From Acheta domesticus (lineage: Eukaryota > Arthropoda > Insecta > Orthoptera > Gryllidae): a stretch of DNA of 64,000 bases. Under the pieces are notes generated by a model that was given only the letters and a program-made list of their open reading frames with translations, did no database searches and had not been told where the DNA came from. Location: NCBI GenBank assembly GCA_031308135.1, contig JAHLJT010000631.1:218827536-218891535 (forward strand). Reading direction: 5' to 3'. The stretch's first letter is position 1. Each line of letters starts with the position of its first letter. Made by a program: the position numbers and the translations under genes. Positions 47,401 to 60,574 of the stretch are shown one piece after another.

Positions 47401-49190
47401 GGTCTTGTACGTGTACGGTAATTTTGCCAACCACGACACATATATTCATTATACGGGAATATTATCGTTACAGAAATAAATTAAAGCAAAGGATTTCTAC
47501 AGGGCGACTACTCAACAACTGTGTGGACGGTTTTCTTCCGGTTGTATAGCCGTTAATCGTTTGGGCGCGTTCCCGTGCGTTCACCTGGCCTGGGGGAGTA
47601 GCCCGCGCCGTTCGCGTGGAAGAGGTTTGTTGACTTTCAACACAGAAATGTCCCTGTTTTATTTTAATTCTGAACGTCAGTATTTCCTCTTCCACCTCTG
47701 CAGTTAACAAAAAAAAATTTTTCGGATTGATATCACAAACCTACAGATAGTACATAGTATCACTGTTCAGATAGCATCCCTTCAAAACCAAGAGTTTCTG
47801 TTAAGACATTTTAGAATTATGCAACATTCTAGAATGGTTAGTAATTATCAAAGGCCAGAGACATCTCCCGATGTAATGTGGTGTTGCCCTGTTCTGTTTT
47901 TTTAAAGTATGGAGAACACAAAAACAACGCACGTCAACGAATGGCTTTTCAGGAAAATATATTTTGGAAAATATCTAATGTAGACAGCATTTTAATAAAC
48001 GTCTTTGAGTGTGTTTTGTGGGAGCCTGAATTCTGGGCGTGGGTGTGGGACATTTTCAACAACGCTGCGAGTGAAATTATGTGGAAGCGCGCAACATGCA
48101 AGGGTCGCCGCGCGGGGTTTCCATGGACTCACGAATCCAACATTCTGGAGCCCGAGGCACCTTATTCACACAGGTCTTGAGTGTACAGCCTGTATTAGTA
48201 CGTGAGAAAGATAACTACACGTTTAATTATTCTGTTCTTTACGTTTTGTTTTCATTCAGCTTCACTTAGATGAACATCCTTAAAGTCATTTATTAAAAAA
48301 ATAGTGAACCTAGCAATCCTTGGCTATTGCAATGTATTACATTTCACATGCTACTGGCCATGAGATTGTTAATTGCTATGCTCTGCAAAAATATTAACGT
48401 AGATGAAAGACATTCTCGCTAGTATGGGTTTCTATATCCTGGTTGGGACATGGTTGTCAAGTATCCTATTGTTCTCCTTCAAGTTTGAGCTGCAATCGCT
48501 ACGACAATGCCTTGGGGAAACTTGAGTTACTTGTGCGAGATAACATTCAAGTAATAATTTCGACCGATATTTCACAAACGTAGGAGCAGAATATGCAGCG
48601 AAGACGAGCGTAATACTTGAGGGTGTGGCGGGTAGCGTAGAGCTTCTGTTCAGGGGAGCTTGAGTCAGCATAAACTCATAAACGCGCGTCTACGTGCGTC
48701 GCACGTCAAATACGAACAAACAAATATTTATTCTTATGTATTAGATTTCTGATAGTAAAGTCAATGTTCATTCCATATTTTCTTTTTTTGGCACATTCCA
48801 AATTGAAGGATCGACAGCCTGTATATTGCTATAGTCTCAGTCCTTCGTTAATTTTTCTTGCCCCACTGTAGAACATCCCTGCGACTACAGCGTAGGCGGC
48901 ACGTGGCTGTTGAGCGAGGAGGAGCGAGCGGAGTCTGGTAGCGCCCGGCAGCCGTAGCGGGGCAGCGGGGAGCCTTGGAGGGGGGAGAAGAGTAAGGGGA
49001 AGGGCCGGAGATTACCGGCGCCTGCGGAGGCGACGGAGTGGCAGAAAAATTAGGGACCACATTTCATAAGAGCAGACGTGATTTTTCAATTTGGGGAATG
49101 AGGCGGCCTCCAATTTGTAGAGTAGAGTGGAATCCGATTAGACGCCCACCGTCGGGCGACTGCCCTCGGGCGCCCGGTCCTTTCGCGCCG
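47401..49190. other. Interval without recognised gene
   Basis: AT-rich with GC-rich patches at 47,560-47,620 and 48,880-49,030. A 100-codon frame at 47,878-48,180 has no known motif. Confidence 0.4.
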
Positions 49191-49194
49191 TCCG

Positions 49195-49465
49195 GCTCTC
49201 TCTCCCTCTCTCTCTTCTCGCTCTCTCTTGCTCCCTCTCTGACCCTCTCTCGCTCTCTCTGCCTCTCTTTCTCGCTCTCTCTGCCTCTCTTTCTCGCTCT
49301 CTGCCTCTCTCTCACTCTCTCTGCCTCTCTTTCTTGCTCTCTCTGCCTCTCTCTTGCTCTCTCTGACTCTCTCTCGCTCTCTCTGACGCTCCCTCTGCCT
49401 CTCTCTCGCTCTCTCTCGCTCTCTCTGCCTCTCTCTCGCTCTTTCTGTCTCACTCTCTCGTTTCC
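49195..49465. repeat. (CT)n-rich low-complexity repeat
   Basis: Irregular CTCTCTCTGCCTCTCTTTCTCG units of about 20-24 bp. Frames read Ser-Leu-Ser-Leu on one strand and Arg-Glu-Arg-Glu on the other and are not genes. Pyrimidine-rich sequence of lower regularity continues to about 49,810. Confidence 0.93.
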
Positions 49466-49810
49466 TCTCTTTATTCCTTGCCTCCCCCGTTTGCAAATCC
49501 TTCTTTTCCGATCCTCGTTCGCTCTTTGTGCTCTTTTCTCCCCCTCGTAGCCTCCATTCTTCTCACCCTGCTACCCGGTTTTCATTCATTTTTATTGCCT
49601 CTACTCCCATAGACGCTTGTCTTTTCTACATTTTTTAATGGCGAATCCCTTTCGTTGTTTCCCTTTCTTTTCCATCCCTTTCATTTTCTTCCAAAAACTT
49701 AATTCTCTTCTATTAATTTCTCTGATTCAATTTTCTTTCCTGCTTTTACTTTTTCCTTTTATCTTGTATTTATCTTTCTTGTGTTTCTTCTCTCTTCTCG
49801 CCCGTTTCGT

Positions 49811-50795
49811 CAGCCCGTTCTGGCAGCTTCTCGATTCATCCATGCGGACGATAGCTCCGACCCTCTTAAGCTACGTCCCGCGCCGACCTGATCGTGGCTG
49901 ACCCGTGTTGCGGAAAATGAAGCACCTGGCTCAAGGAATTAAATACAGCGTGCAGCGGAGTGTCATTGATTTTGAGAGTAAACGAGTTGGGCAGATTAAA
50001 GTCTAATGTAACAATAATCACTCTGTGGTTTTAAGTTAAGAACGAAGGAGTGGATTTATAGCTTAATGTCTCCGTAAATGAGGAAATTAGATTTAAAGAA
50101 AAATTAATTGGAGAACAAAATTAAATATGTTATTATTTCATTCGTTACGAGAGACACAGTAACTCATCATATTCAGGACTCTCATTTACATTATATCGTG
50201 TCGTTTTGCAATGAAAAATAACTTACGCGTCAGAGCTTAGTACTTTAACGTCATACTTCGAAATAATTCAATAAAAAGGAACTTAAAATATTTAATACGA
50301 TAAATTTCCAAGTACTCTCTCCGGTCACGTGCTTCCAATTGCTTTCACGTTCTACAGAACTCTCATTCTCGTATTTTCTGTAATTATTGACTAAAGGGTT
50401 GCTTTCTTTGAATTTAAATACCTTTGTTTCTCTGCTTCTACTTGTGTCCTTAACCGAAAAAACAATTGTATTTCAAACAAGATAATCCATTCTCAAATTA
50501 AGATGTCAATATCTCGCTTCAGCCACAACGCGAAATGAGAAACCTCAATTTCGTTGCTCACTCATTTCGGTTCATCTGAGAGGCAACGCGAAATAATCCC
50601 ATCGCAGGAAGCCAAATCCATCAGTAGGCTCTCGTATACAGCGGTTCAACTTCAACCAGACTCTTTCCACCCGAGATAAATCCTTTGTATCTCGCGCCGC
50701 CCACGCGCCCTCGAACGCCCCGCCCCGCCCATCCCTCCACGTCACTCTGCCCGGCGCCCCGCACCGGCCCTAAGCCGAATTAAATTAAAATTAAT
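49811..50795. other. AT-rich interval, no gene recognised
   Basis: No coding, RNA or repeat signal was seen apart from a small GC patch at 50,690-50,770. Confidence 0.45.
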
Positions 50796-50799
50796 CAAA

Positions 50800-51430
50800 G
50801 AACACGCCCAGCGGAGGCGCGGGGCGGAAGAGGTTGGAGTGGCAGGGTGGGACGGAGGTAGTGGTGGTGGAGAGGTGAGGACGAGAGACAATGCGCAAGA
50901 CGAGGCGCGAGACGTGGAGAAACAAGGATGGGTGGAACGGATCCGGATGGAGTGAATAAAGGCAGGAAGGGTTGGAGCTTAGCATAGAGCGGGTATGAGG
51001 GTTGGATAGCGGAGTGTTAGTTCGGAGAGGATTGGATCGGAATGGGTTGGATAGGGTATGTTTGAGTAGGAGAGGGTTGTATCGAGGTGGATTGAGTAGG
51101 GGGGTTAGATCAGAGAGGATTGAATAGGGGTGGTTTGGGTAGGGGAGAGTTGGATTGAGGTGGGGTGGTTTTAACACAGAGTTGGATCCCGGAGGTTTGG
51201 ATTGAAGAGGGTTGAATCAGGGTGGGTTAAATCTGGGAGGGTGGGATTGCAGAGGATTGAATCGGGGTGAGTTGAATCGAGGAGGGTTGGTTAGGGATGG
51301 ATTGAACTCGGGGAGGGATGGGACGCAGCGGAGATGCTTTGGTATAAAGCGGGTCGAACTGATGGGAGGTGAAATGTGTCGGAGTGGAGCTTAGAGGGAT
51401 TGGATCGGATTGGAGAGGATTGATCTCCAC
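50800..51430. repeat. Purine-rich minisatellite, GGTTGGATNGGGGAG-type units
   Basis: Degenerate units of about 20-25 bp with a ggttgaatcgg or ggattggatcgg core repeat across 600 bp, most clearly at 51,000-51,320. The plus strand is G-rich with regular GGG runs. The 128- and 132-codon minus-strand frames are compositional. Confidence 0.85.
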
Positions 51431-54400
51431 TATCGTCATATAGTTTCTATGTAGGTAGCAGACTGTCGGGTCGCAAGTGGGGAATCGGAGCGAAGTTGTC
51501 GGAGTGGGGCGAAACGGGTGGGAGAGGTGCCGCAGCACGGGCGCGGGTGGGGGGAGAGGGCGTAGAAGAACGAAACAGGGCGCAGAGCCCCGTCCAGGGC
51601 TTGCGCGGGTAATTACTCGGGACAAGGAGAACTCTCATGAAAAAGAGTGGCGGAACTCGCCCAGGCCGCTAATCTATATTCCTGCCAAGTTTTCTTTGAG
51701 TGTAAAAAGCGCAAAAAGTACCAGTGTCCTCCTCTCTGATTGATCATGTAGTGGGAGATTTATGAACCAATCTCAGTTGTTAATTAAGGAGATAATGTAC
51801 CATAAGTACGTTAAATTGTCAAAAGATAAATAGTGTTAATGCTACGTACTTCAATAATACTTCCCATTGGAAGAACGTTACTGAACACACATAAACGTCA
51901 AGGAGCATGTTTTTTTAAATGACGTAAATGACTCGATTCAGGGTTTTCAAGGAAAAGCGGAAATAACCTTAGAATTGTAGTATGTGTGTGTCTATTTAAG
52001 AAACGTGTATGGGCGCATATTGACGTTGTTATAATGCAACGTTCTTTTGATTTGATCAGGGAACAATACTGGTTAGAAAATGAAATAATGAGTGTTTTTG
52101 CAGGAGATGAGATTTCGTTGCCTGCCTTCTCTTTGGTTTAACCAACATATTTAAAATCAGTAATGTCCCAGCCTCATTTAGAATTTTTTTTATTATTTTT
52201 GCAACAAAAACGTTTTTTTCTATGTAAATCGTAATTATATCACAGTAGTGTTTTTGAATATTTAGAAAATCTGTAACAGCTGTGTAAAAATTGAAAATAT
52301 CATTAAATATGCATAATTTATATTTTCCAACTGCAGCTTGAAACTAGAAGGAATCAATAGAATACATAATTATATTTTATGTTTACAAGTTTACATTTTT
52401 ATATAGTTTATACATTTGACCTATAAAAATGATATTAATAATAATATTAAGGAACACGATTTTTACCTCCAAGAAGATAGTGCGCGCAATAAACTCAATA
52501 TTATACCTATTTTATGAATATCACAATAAAAACGTCATATCACGTCACAGTTCTTAAATATATCTTATCTTTTCGTATCTCTATACCGTATCATACCATA
52601 TTTTGATAATTATGCAAATAGTTTTAAATTCCTCCTGTAAGATGTGTAGAATCAACATGCATAAAATCTATTTAAAGAATAAAATATTTGCTTAGTTCAT
52701 CATTCATATTTGTCACTTTCATGAGATATTCAACAAAATTAGGCTTTGTTTTTTTTTACTTCTCTATTCGAAGACTGCCGATTTTTCTCGCGTCTGATAG
52801 TACTCAATTAGGAGTAGGTCGTAGTGGATACTTGGAAAACAAGTCACGTGCATCTTCATGTTTCCTATTGGGAATCAGTCATCGAAAGGAATTAATTTTA
52901 ACCCCTTACTTTATCTCAAATATCCATCTGTAGGGAAGGCATATACTGAGTCATCAGTGTCATGCGCAACTGCAACCGCAAGTTCGTGTGAAGTTCGTGT
53001 CTGGTTTGCGTGTGTCTCAAATACATTAATACAGGATAGCTCTGTGGTTTTTATAAAGTGAAATTCGCCACATGATCTGTAGAATTGAATTGGTTCGATA
53101 AAATGTAAATCATCATTTCACATTGCAAGGGCACTGAATAAACCCGAAAACGTGTGTTTCGGTTTGTGGAAAATATACACCCAAACTTCAAAGGAAAAAA
53201 ATACTCGTATATGAAATTACAAAATAGCGTATTCTTTATACTTTGTTTTATTTGTATACTTTGCATTGTTTATACTTTGTGTTGGTGATCAGGACAAAAC
53301 ATGGACTGATTTTACCAGAGTTTTGTGACCTGTACAACGAACCGTAGGTTGTGGTTGTAGGGAAATCTCAGATCATTGTCGTTTACTCTACTAATGTTGT
53401 GGAGAATACCAAAAAACCATTGCACGAAGAAGCATATTCCATTTTTAACTTGTCCTTACCAGATATGGAGCATGCTCATAAAATGTTGAAGTAATATAAG
53501 CGGAATGACAATGTGGAAATTAGTATGGGAGACTGTTTATTTCAAATACTAAATATTTTTATATCTCTTGGACCTTGCGTGATAGAAACACAAATTGTAT
53601 AATGATTTTCGAAATCAGCTTGATCGTTTCCTTTGAAATCACCGACTTTCAGTCTAGTGGTATGAAGAAAATATTTTTTTGTTCCCTAGTCTAATGAGAA
53701 TAGTAAAGATAATAATAACTACGAAACAAAGAGAGCGTTAATGTATTAACATCACGACATTCAAACGATTTTTTTTCTCACGAATTTCCCACTACGAGTA
53801 TCTCCACTATCTTTATTAGCTTAAAATAATTTCGGACTCCGTCTCTATGTAAAGAGACCGCAGAACACGCCTCAAGAATTAAGCGCAAGTGGCAAGCCAC
53901 GTGCGGCCTGCGAGGGGAGTGGCGCGAGCTACTTCATTCCGCTCAGACGTCGCCTCCTAGACAGATGGCGCCGTGGGAAAGTATACTATACCTTTATTAC
54001 CCTCGTGCCGCAGTAATTTTGCTCTCCACGCAAAGCGCGTCCTCGATCTTCTTTATAAATTCGTGATGTTTCATCGCGAGAGCACAGTGTGGGAAAAACA
54101 CGGAAAATTAAATTTGTTGTACGTCAAGGGGTGCGGATAAAATATTCAAGACATACGGACGATGTACAAAATGTGAAAAAATTCATACTGTTTTATTATT
54201 TGAAAATGAAAGAAAATTAGTTTTAAGTACGTGGGTGATGTTTTAAACGATGTTCAGGAATTAATTTCTTTTCATTTTGTCCCCATTGAATTAACATACT
54301 GTCATAATAAAATGTCATCTACATTTCTAGAAACAAAATACGGTAATTGTTGAGAACATTACCGCCTTTTTTATATTTATGTATTTTCTAATTGTTATCA

Positions 54401-55227
54401 TTCGTGCAATTGTATCATTCATTCTTTTTTTAATTTCCCTTTATAATTTATTTTCTATTTTAGGATACTGTAAACAGTTTTTAGAAGTACTAATGTTCAG
54501 CTGAAAAAGGAGAAATAGATACATGCATTTTAAAGATGCACGGTTGCACCTACCATTATTTCATTCTGAGATTGTAATAGTTCTAAACTAACATTGTCTT
54601 ACCTTTCAAAGCATTACAAACGTAGGTCAATATATAAGAAAGTTTGATTTATGGCACCACATATATCTGTGTACATTAGTACCTGTATTACTTATTTCCA
54701 ATACGCGCAGAAACTGAAAGAAAACTATGCACTCTATGGTCGTACAATAGGTTTCTAAGATTTCGTTGGATACTCTGAAACTGGGGAAAGATCCAAAATC
54801 CAGGAAACAGTTTCGATTTTGACTGAAAGAACAAATATTTGATTGTGCTATTCCTATTCTCCTAATGTGCCTCCCATAATGTACCTATTCTCATACTCAG
54901 TACGTTAATGCTTGCGACACCGCTAACGTAATGCGACAACAAGGCTCTAAAGAAAAGGACGCCACCATTAAATGTTTGCTATTCACATGCTGGATTATGG
55001 AGCAGCAACATGTTTGATATTCTTTGTATGTAAGAACTGTTGTTCATTGTATTCACATATGCTGTACTATGTTATTGCATTATTCTTGAAGATTGTTTTG
55101 TTAAACTATTTTATTCATTTATTGATAAACGAAAGTATTTTATTTGATGTTCTTTTGCGGGTGTTTATTATGTCTGTTGCATATTATGTATTTCGAACAA
55201 TGCAATAACGTTAAGTTTTGTTTCAAA
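51431..55227. other. AT-rich interval, no gene recognised
   Basis: A GC patch at 51,470-51,610 and another at 53,870-53,960 stand out. Short frames (such as 52,688-52,933 and 54,972-55,208) have no motif and no supporting context. No repeat longer than a few units was found. Confidence 0.4.
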
Positions 55228-55502
55228 ATGCAAAAACGTGCCAAAGAAGTTCATGAAATGTTAAAATCAGTTTCTGACGATAACGTGATAACTATAAAGA
55301 CTGTTGATATATGAACAATTTGAAGCGCAAATGAGTTGAAGATGAGAAATTGTTGGGAAATTATTCGTCCTCAAAAACAGTTGAAAATGTGCAAAAAGTG
55401 GCAAAACATGTTCTTTCAAACAAATTTCAGAGCTTACCGAAGAACATCTCGTACAGGTCCATAAAAAAAGTTTTAACCCATAATTTGCAAATGAGACGAC
55501 CA
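55228..55502 (+). pseudogene. mariner transposase N-terminal fragment
   Basis: mariner transposases bind their ends with two helix-turn-helix motifs. Starting at the ATG at 55,228, MQKRAKEVHEMLKSVSDDNV resembles the first motif. After frame changes, YEQFEAQMS, EDEKLLGNYSSSKTVENVQK and VAKHVLSNKFQSLPKNIS, then YRSIKKVLTHNLQMRRP, follow in family order, the last matching the second motif. The fragment ends at 55,502, before the catalytic DD34D domain. At least two stops or frame changes occur in 275 bp, so it is long dead. Inverted repeats were not found. Confidence 0.6.
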
Positions 55503-55624
55503 TAAAATTGGCTTCTTTCTTCAAAGCGAAAATGCGTGTGCCACGCGTCACTTCTAGAGCCTTGTTGCAATCCTTCTATGCTCCAGCAGTGCTGAATTCC
55601 ATATAACTATTAGTATAGAGTAAG

Positions 55625-55790
55625 GGCTGAAACACTGAAATCTGCGGGACTCGAACCCTTGGGTCTTCCGATCATAGTTACTGCAGAAACAGTGGCAATG
55701 CTGGCTTGGAGCAAACTCAGCCGGATTGTTTTGGTGAAGGTGAACCCATTACTGCCCAGAATGCTTCTGTTCGCATAGCGCTCGCCCATT
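55625..55790 (-). mobile_element. tRNA-like sequence, possible SINE head
   Basis: On the minus strand GGTTCGAGTCCC (near 55,650) is a perfect B box, within ggaagacccaaGGGTTCGAGTCCCGC. A possible A box, GGCTGAGTTTG, lies about 70 nt upstream, farther than in a true tRNA gene, and the acceptor arm cannot be folded. It is best read as part of a tRNA-derived SINE. Confidence 0.35.
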
Positions 55791-55889
55791 GTTGTCGCGT
55801 TCGTGCCCGCACAGGAGCCGTTGCAGACCTCTGGTAGCATGTTTTTGCCACTTTTAGGGCTATTGAATTGTTATGTTGCTAAATTATAC

Positions 55890-56040
55890 TACCAGAGCGC
55901 TCCAAAAGGGCAAACAGTGGTTATTGAGTATTTTTTTTCTATAAGAAGAAGCAAAACCGTTGAAACTTTGCTGCATAAGACCCGTCAACTTCGATGCGGA
56001 CCAACCACCGTTTGTTTTACATCGGCCTCTCCCTCCGACT
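55890..56040 (+). pseudogene. Possible second transposase helix-turn-helix remnant
   Basis: The translation PKGQTVVIEYFFSIRRSKTV and RCGPTTVCF resembles the first helix-turn-helix of another mariner-like family (xxQxxxVIEYF...S...T...RxGPT). The match is short and degraded, and no downstream domain was found. It may be chance. Confidence 0.2.
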
Positions 56041-56450
56041 TTCAAGAATGAAAAATCTTACTTGTATGTTTCGTTTAGAATGTCTACGTTTACTGAAGAA
56101 CTAAAATTTACAAAGTATTGCAAAAGAAGCAAAATTGCTGAAGAGATAACATTCATGGCAGAAAATCGTGCCAGTGGACATTAATGGGTTTGGACGGTGT
56201 GGCAAGTCCTTAGAATGACTTCCTAAGACGAGTAAAATGGAGATCCGATATTAAAATAACTTGTCACAGCCCCAAATAGCGAACTTTTTAGACCAAGAGG
56301 TGAGCAATCGAAGGAGAGCCCCCGGCCGTCGGGGGTCGTCCATTGCGCGGCTGTCGGAAGCGGAATCCAGAGGGTGGGCGCGGCGCCGGCGACCGCGCAG
56401 CTCCAGGGGCTCTGGATACAGCGCGCGCCCACGCCATTCCTCTTGCGCAG
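56041..56450. other. Interval without recognised gene
   Basis: The left part is AT-rich. GC content rises toward the G-rich repeat. No coding evidence was found. Confidence 0.35.
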
Positions 56451-56454
56451 AACG

Positions 56455-57030
56455 CCGGCGGCGAGGCAGGGCGGGGCGCGGCGCGGCGGGGCGGGGCGGG
56501 GCGGGGCGGGGCGGGGCAAAGAGGGACGGGAGGGACGGGATGCGGGGCAGAGCCTGGCGGGGCGCGTTTCGGTGGTGGTGGATAGGGCGGAGCGGGGAGG
56601 TCGAGACTTGGCGGGCAAGGGAGACGGGAGGGGTGGGGCGGGGAGGGGCGGGGCAAAGAGGGACGGGTGGAGCCAGGCGCGACAGAGCCTGGCGGGGCGC
56701 GTTTCGGCGGTGGTGGATAGGGCGGAGCGGGGAGGTCGGGGCTTGGCGGGCAAGGGAGACGGGTGGGGTGGAGCGGGGAGGGGCGGGGCGGAGATGGGCA
56801 GGGCAGTGTATAGAGGGGGCTGACAAGGCGGGGCGAAGCGAAGAGGAGCGGGGAGAGGCGGAGCAGAAAGGGCGGGGCGGAGAGAGGAGAGACTTCTGGA
56901 CGGAGTCAGGCGGGGCGGGGTTCGGCGGGAGCAGACAGCGCGTGGCGGGGAGGACGCGGCGGGGCGGGGAGGGGTGCAGAGCCTGTCGGAGCGGAGCAGG
57001 GCGGGGAGGGAGAGGGGCGGAGTGTCGCTC
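56455..57030. repeat. G-rich minisatellite with a tandem duplication of about 137 bp
   Basis: It begins with consecutive GGGGC units (56,478-56,515). A block that starts ggggcaaagagggacggg and includes cggggcgcgtttcggnggtgg occurs at 56,511 and 56,650. The remainder is irregular GGGGAGGNGCGG. Dense GGGG runs on the plus strand give strong quadruplex potential. Very long frames on both strands (up to 328 codons) are compositional. Confidence 0.92.
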
Positions 57031-57490
57031 CTTTTCAACGTTGTTCCTCGCTTTCCCCACACGCGCCCCGCGGCTGCCCGCCCTCCCAGCCGCATTGCGA
57101 CAAACGAATTACTAATTCGCCCACCATGCCCTGAGCGGCGTCCTGCGCGACAATGAGGCGACGGGGAGGCACGGCGCGATGCGCTCTGCTCCTCTGATTT
57201 TCGCGGCAAAAGAAACGGTCTCGGAACAAAAGAGGGTTCTGCTGCTCTCTTATGGCACTTTGTATGAGTTTTTTAATAAAGGGAGAGATTAAAATTTTTC
57301 ACACCTGACAGTACTTGAAATTACGAGGGTTTTTTCATCACGTGGAGTGAATGAATGATTAATTGTGTTATGCCCAGATTTTGGAGAGCTGAAAATTGAC
57401 CATCTTAGTCTGCCATTATTTTTATTTAGCATTTCCGTACAAATATGTAATACGTAACCAGTCAATTGTATTTCATGATATATCAATTAT
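57031..57490. other. Interval without recognised gene
   Basis: GC content falls from left to right. No coding, RNA or repeat signal was found. Confidence 0.35.
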
Positions 57491-57496
57491 AGAAAT

Positions 57497-57620
57497 GACT
57501 TGTTTTATATTGCGAGTACAACGTTTCACGAATTAATTGTTCGCATCTTCAGGTACATATTTTTTTATTTTATTTATTTTACAATAAATAAAATAAATAA
57601 TTAGTTTGCGAAACGTACTT
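57497..57620. repeat. Fold-back of GAAACG motifs around an AT palindrome
   Basis: On the minus strand GTACCTGAAGATGCG...CGTGAAACGTTGT occupies 57,509-57,556. A plus-strand attagtttGCGAAACG lies at 57,600-57,615. Between them TTATTTTATTTATT (57,565-57,578) pairs perfectly with 57,583-57,596 across a 4-nt loop. The motif also occurs at 61,796-61,850, so it is the end of a dispersed element rather than unique sequence. Confidence 0.6.
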
Positions 57621-60400
57621 GTTAAATAAAAGAAATTATTTCTGTAATTAAAATTACATGAAATAAAATTGACTGGTTACGTTTTTAATAATTCTCCCGA
57701 TTGTCTTATAACCTATGATAGTGAAAATATTAACAATCAACATAACTAGTAATCAATACACCAGATAGATTTATTATTTTGTTTGATTTGTATAAAATTT
57801 AAATATCAATAAAATGTTAAAGAATATATTGTGTTTACATAAAAAACCATATAAAACATGTACAAAAATAACACAACCTTGAAACTATGTAATACGTTAG
57901 AAATTATTTAAGTAAAAATATAGACGTTTTTGTTATTCTTTTGAACATTTCTTAGAAAGGAATAAACGCTAAATCAAATACTCAGAAACAATATACTTAA
58001 GAGAAAGTGGAAATCATTCTGAAATTAGTAAGAGTTAGAAAATATTATTGTTTAATTTATTAATTCAGTAACGATATTACAATTTTACTAAGTATTTCTT
58101 TCAGTTAGCAATATAAGTTAGTATATATAAATATCATTTGAATTAAAGATGTTTGGCTCAATTGTGAAACCATTCCAACAAATAAGCAATTCGACAATTT
58201 AACAAGAATAGTCTTGTTTTGCACAACTTCCGCCCAGAAACAACACACTTTATCTGCACAGAAAAAATGAACGCGATGTAATTTCACCTTTTGACCTTTC
58301 GTAAAACATGCCTGTACTCCCGCGCGAACGTGACCTCGGTCAGGACACATGAAGTTTGAACCGGATACCGCCTTGTTTGCTGTAAATACATAGCGAGCGT
58401 GGTGTCGGCCATGCGGGTGAGAGAGTTGGCTCCGGAAACGGGAAGCCCGCCCCATTTCTGCACGCAGCCGGCAAAGTGGACCGTTGTGGGATAGTAGTGA
58501 TGTTGGCGGCGCTGGTAGTAGGGTGGCAATATTTGCGATAATTGTGCGTGACAATGCACGTAGAATAATTTTTATGATAACTGTGAACTTATTTGCGATT
58601 CATTTTGGAAGATGATCATTAACATAAGCTTTAATGTAAAATGTGAGACCTTAGTCGTAGAAGATTTTCCGATAATATCTCTAAAGGTTAAAATATTTAT
58701 ACTTGAAGCTTATAATGCTTAAACTGGCAGGCTCTCTGATCTCTTATAAAAAAGTAAAATTGTTAACAATTGTATCTAACCCAAAAAAAGTGCGACTGGA
58801 GTTATTGCTCCCGTATTTGATACGAATACTTTTATGATATCAACAATCAGGCACAGCGAAGTTGCAATTCAAAATTTAATCATCAAATGTGCTTTTATTC
58901 ACAAAAAATACACAAGATCTTTTCAGTATATGAAAAGAACTGTAACTGTCTACATGTTGTCCTGAGTCAGTTATTGAAAGTATAATGCGATAATTAATGA
59001 AGAATATTACTACAAATTATGGTGAAACGTCTACTGAACATTTATATTAACCGTGCTGAGTGATTGTTTATTTTAAATTCATTTTCGTGATGTGAACTAA
59101 TTCTATTTGAAAATGACAACTTTTGGCCAGTTTTCTTCACATACTGTATTTATAAAGATAAGTTGGAAATTGACCTTACTTACATCTACACGTGACCGTA
59201 TAAGAGATATTAAATTAATGACTAAAGTAATGAACCAGTAATATGTAAATACTCATGTTGATGCAAAGACTGTATAAGATTGGATGATTTGGGTAGAGAA
59301 TTGTTCTTTATTGTGTTGTTTTGTATTGCATTATGTATAAAATATCACAAAAATCAAAGAAGAGAGTAAAGGTATGTTATTTTACTTTCAACATAGATTT
59401 CTTAATTATTTAAGTTATAAAAGAAGTGAATAATACTTAGATCGGGGTTTTGGAGACGGAAGCAAGTAAAAACCAAGCAAGACCAAATAAGACTGGGATA
59501 CACGCGAGTAGACAAAAATGGACGGAAACAAGCAGGAATAGAACAAGTAGATTGTTAATAGTTCACACCGGAGTAACGCAGAGCACCTGAAGTGTATTGG
59601 TATTAATTGATGTTGGTATTGGTATTAACAGATTCAAATAGTTTAACAATTAAAATTGTAAATTTAATTATACTTCACACTTTTTCATCTAAACACGCGA
59701 AGTATCGGCAGCTATTTGTGAAAGCATGAAACATCTGTACGCAAAACCCGGGCAAAACCATACAGACCAGCTCTCTATAATTGTGATAAATAAATGTTCG
59801 AGTAATGTCAGGATCATTAAACGAGTAACATATATACATAGATATATCATAGGAATCAAAATTGCAGCAAATTATTGAAGTGCATCTTTCTAATCACGTT
59901 TCTGTGGCAATTCCTGGATGAAAAAGTTACATTATGGACAATTTCGATGGTGTCTAAAAAACAAATCTAAACTTAGCATAATATGTTTTTGGTGCTGATA
60001 AAATTTAAAGTTGGAGATATTCCTCTGCTGTCATGGCAAATGTTTAGGAAACATTTGGTACAATATACCTTGCAAAAAGCAAGTTTTCATTTCATAATGC
60101 AATAGCTTGGCGAAAATGCGCAACGCAAGGAACATAATTTTGTATATAATGTTGTATTTGGCTGTTGGCTATGTATTTACGTCGAATAAGAGTTTATTTT
60201 CCCCCAATTTTGAAACTTCGATCCCGTCGTCTGACACTAGCATACTAAACACTCTTTGATGTTCAATCGGACACTACAAAGGAACAAACACTAAGTTTTG
60301 AGGAACACTAAGTTTCACTTTGAATAAGTGTTATTCAACGTTAGGTTGCTGAATGTGCATCGTGCGAAGTACATTACGAGTCCCGGGTTAAGCTGGTGCG
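57621..60400. other. AT-rich interval, no gene recognised
   Basis: No transposon protein, RNA gene or tandem repeat was seen. A 149-codon minus-strand frame at 58,105-58,554 has no recognised domain. Confidence 0.45.
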
Positions 60401-60574
60401 CCGCGTCCTCTCCGACAAAGCGATCGCCGTGCGAGACGGATGCAGAGTCGGTGGAAGAACGGGGCGAGCGTGCCAGACGGAGGTTTCTTCTGCGCTCAGC
60501 CGGGGGCGTCGGCGGCATGCGCCATGCGCAGACAAACGGCCAGCACCGCGGGGCCTCGCATCGTCGTTCCCTCA

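Noticed and set aside
46599..47441. 280-codon minus-strand frame in the GC island
   Set aside because: The composition-driven protein has no domain, and competing long frames on both strands overlap it.
49064..49496. Arg/Glu-rich frames of 129 and 136 codons
   Set aside because: They are reverse readings of the (CT)n tract.
55640..55720. Functional tRNA gene on the minus strand
   Set aside because: Only the B box is good. The A-to-B distance and the missing acceptor stem exclude a functional tRNA.
56223..57209. 328-codon minus-strand frame and its overlapping partners
   Set aside because: It is produced by the G-rich minisatellite, which has few stops in any frame.
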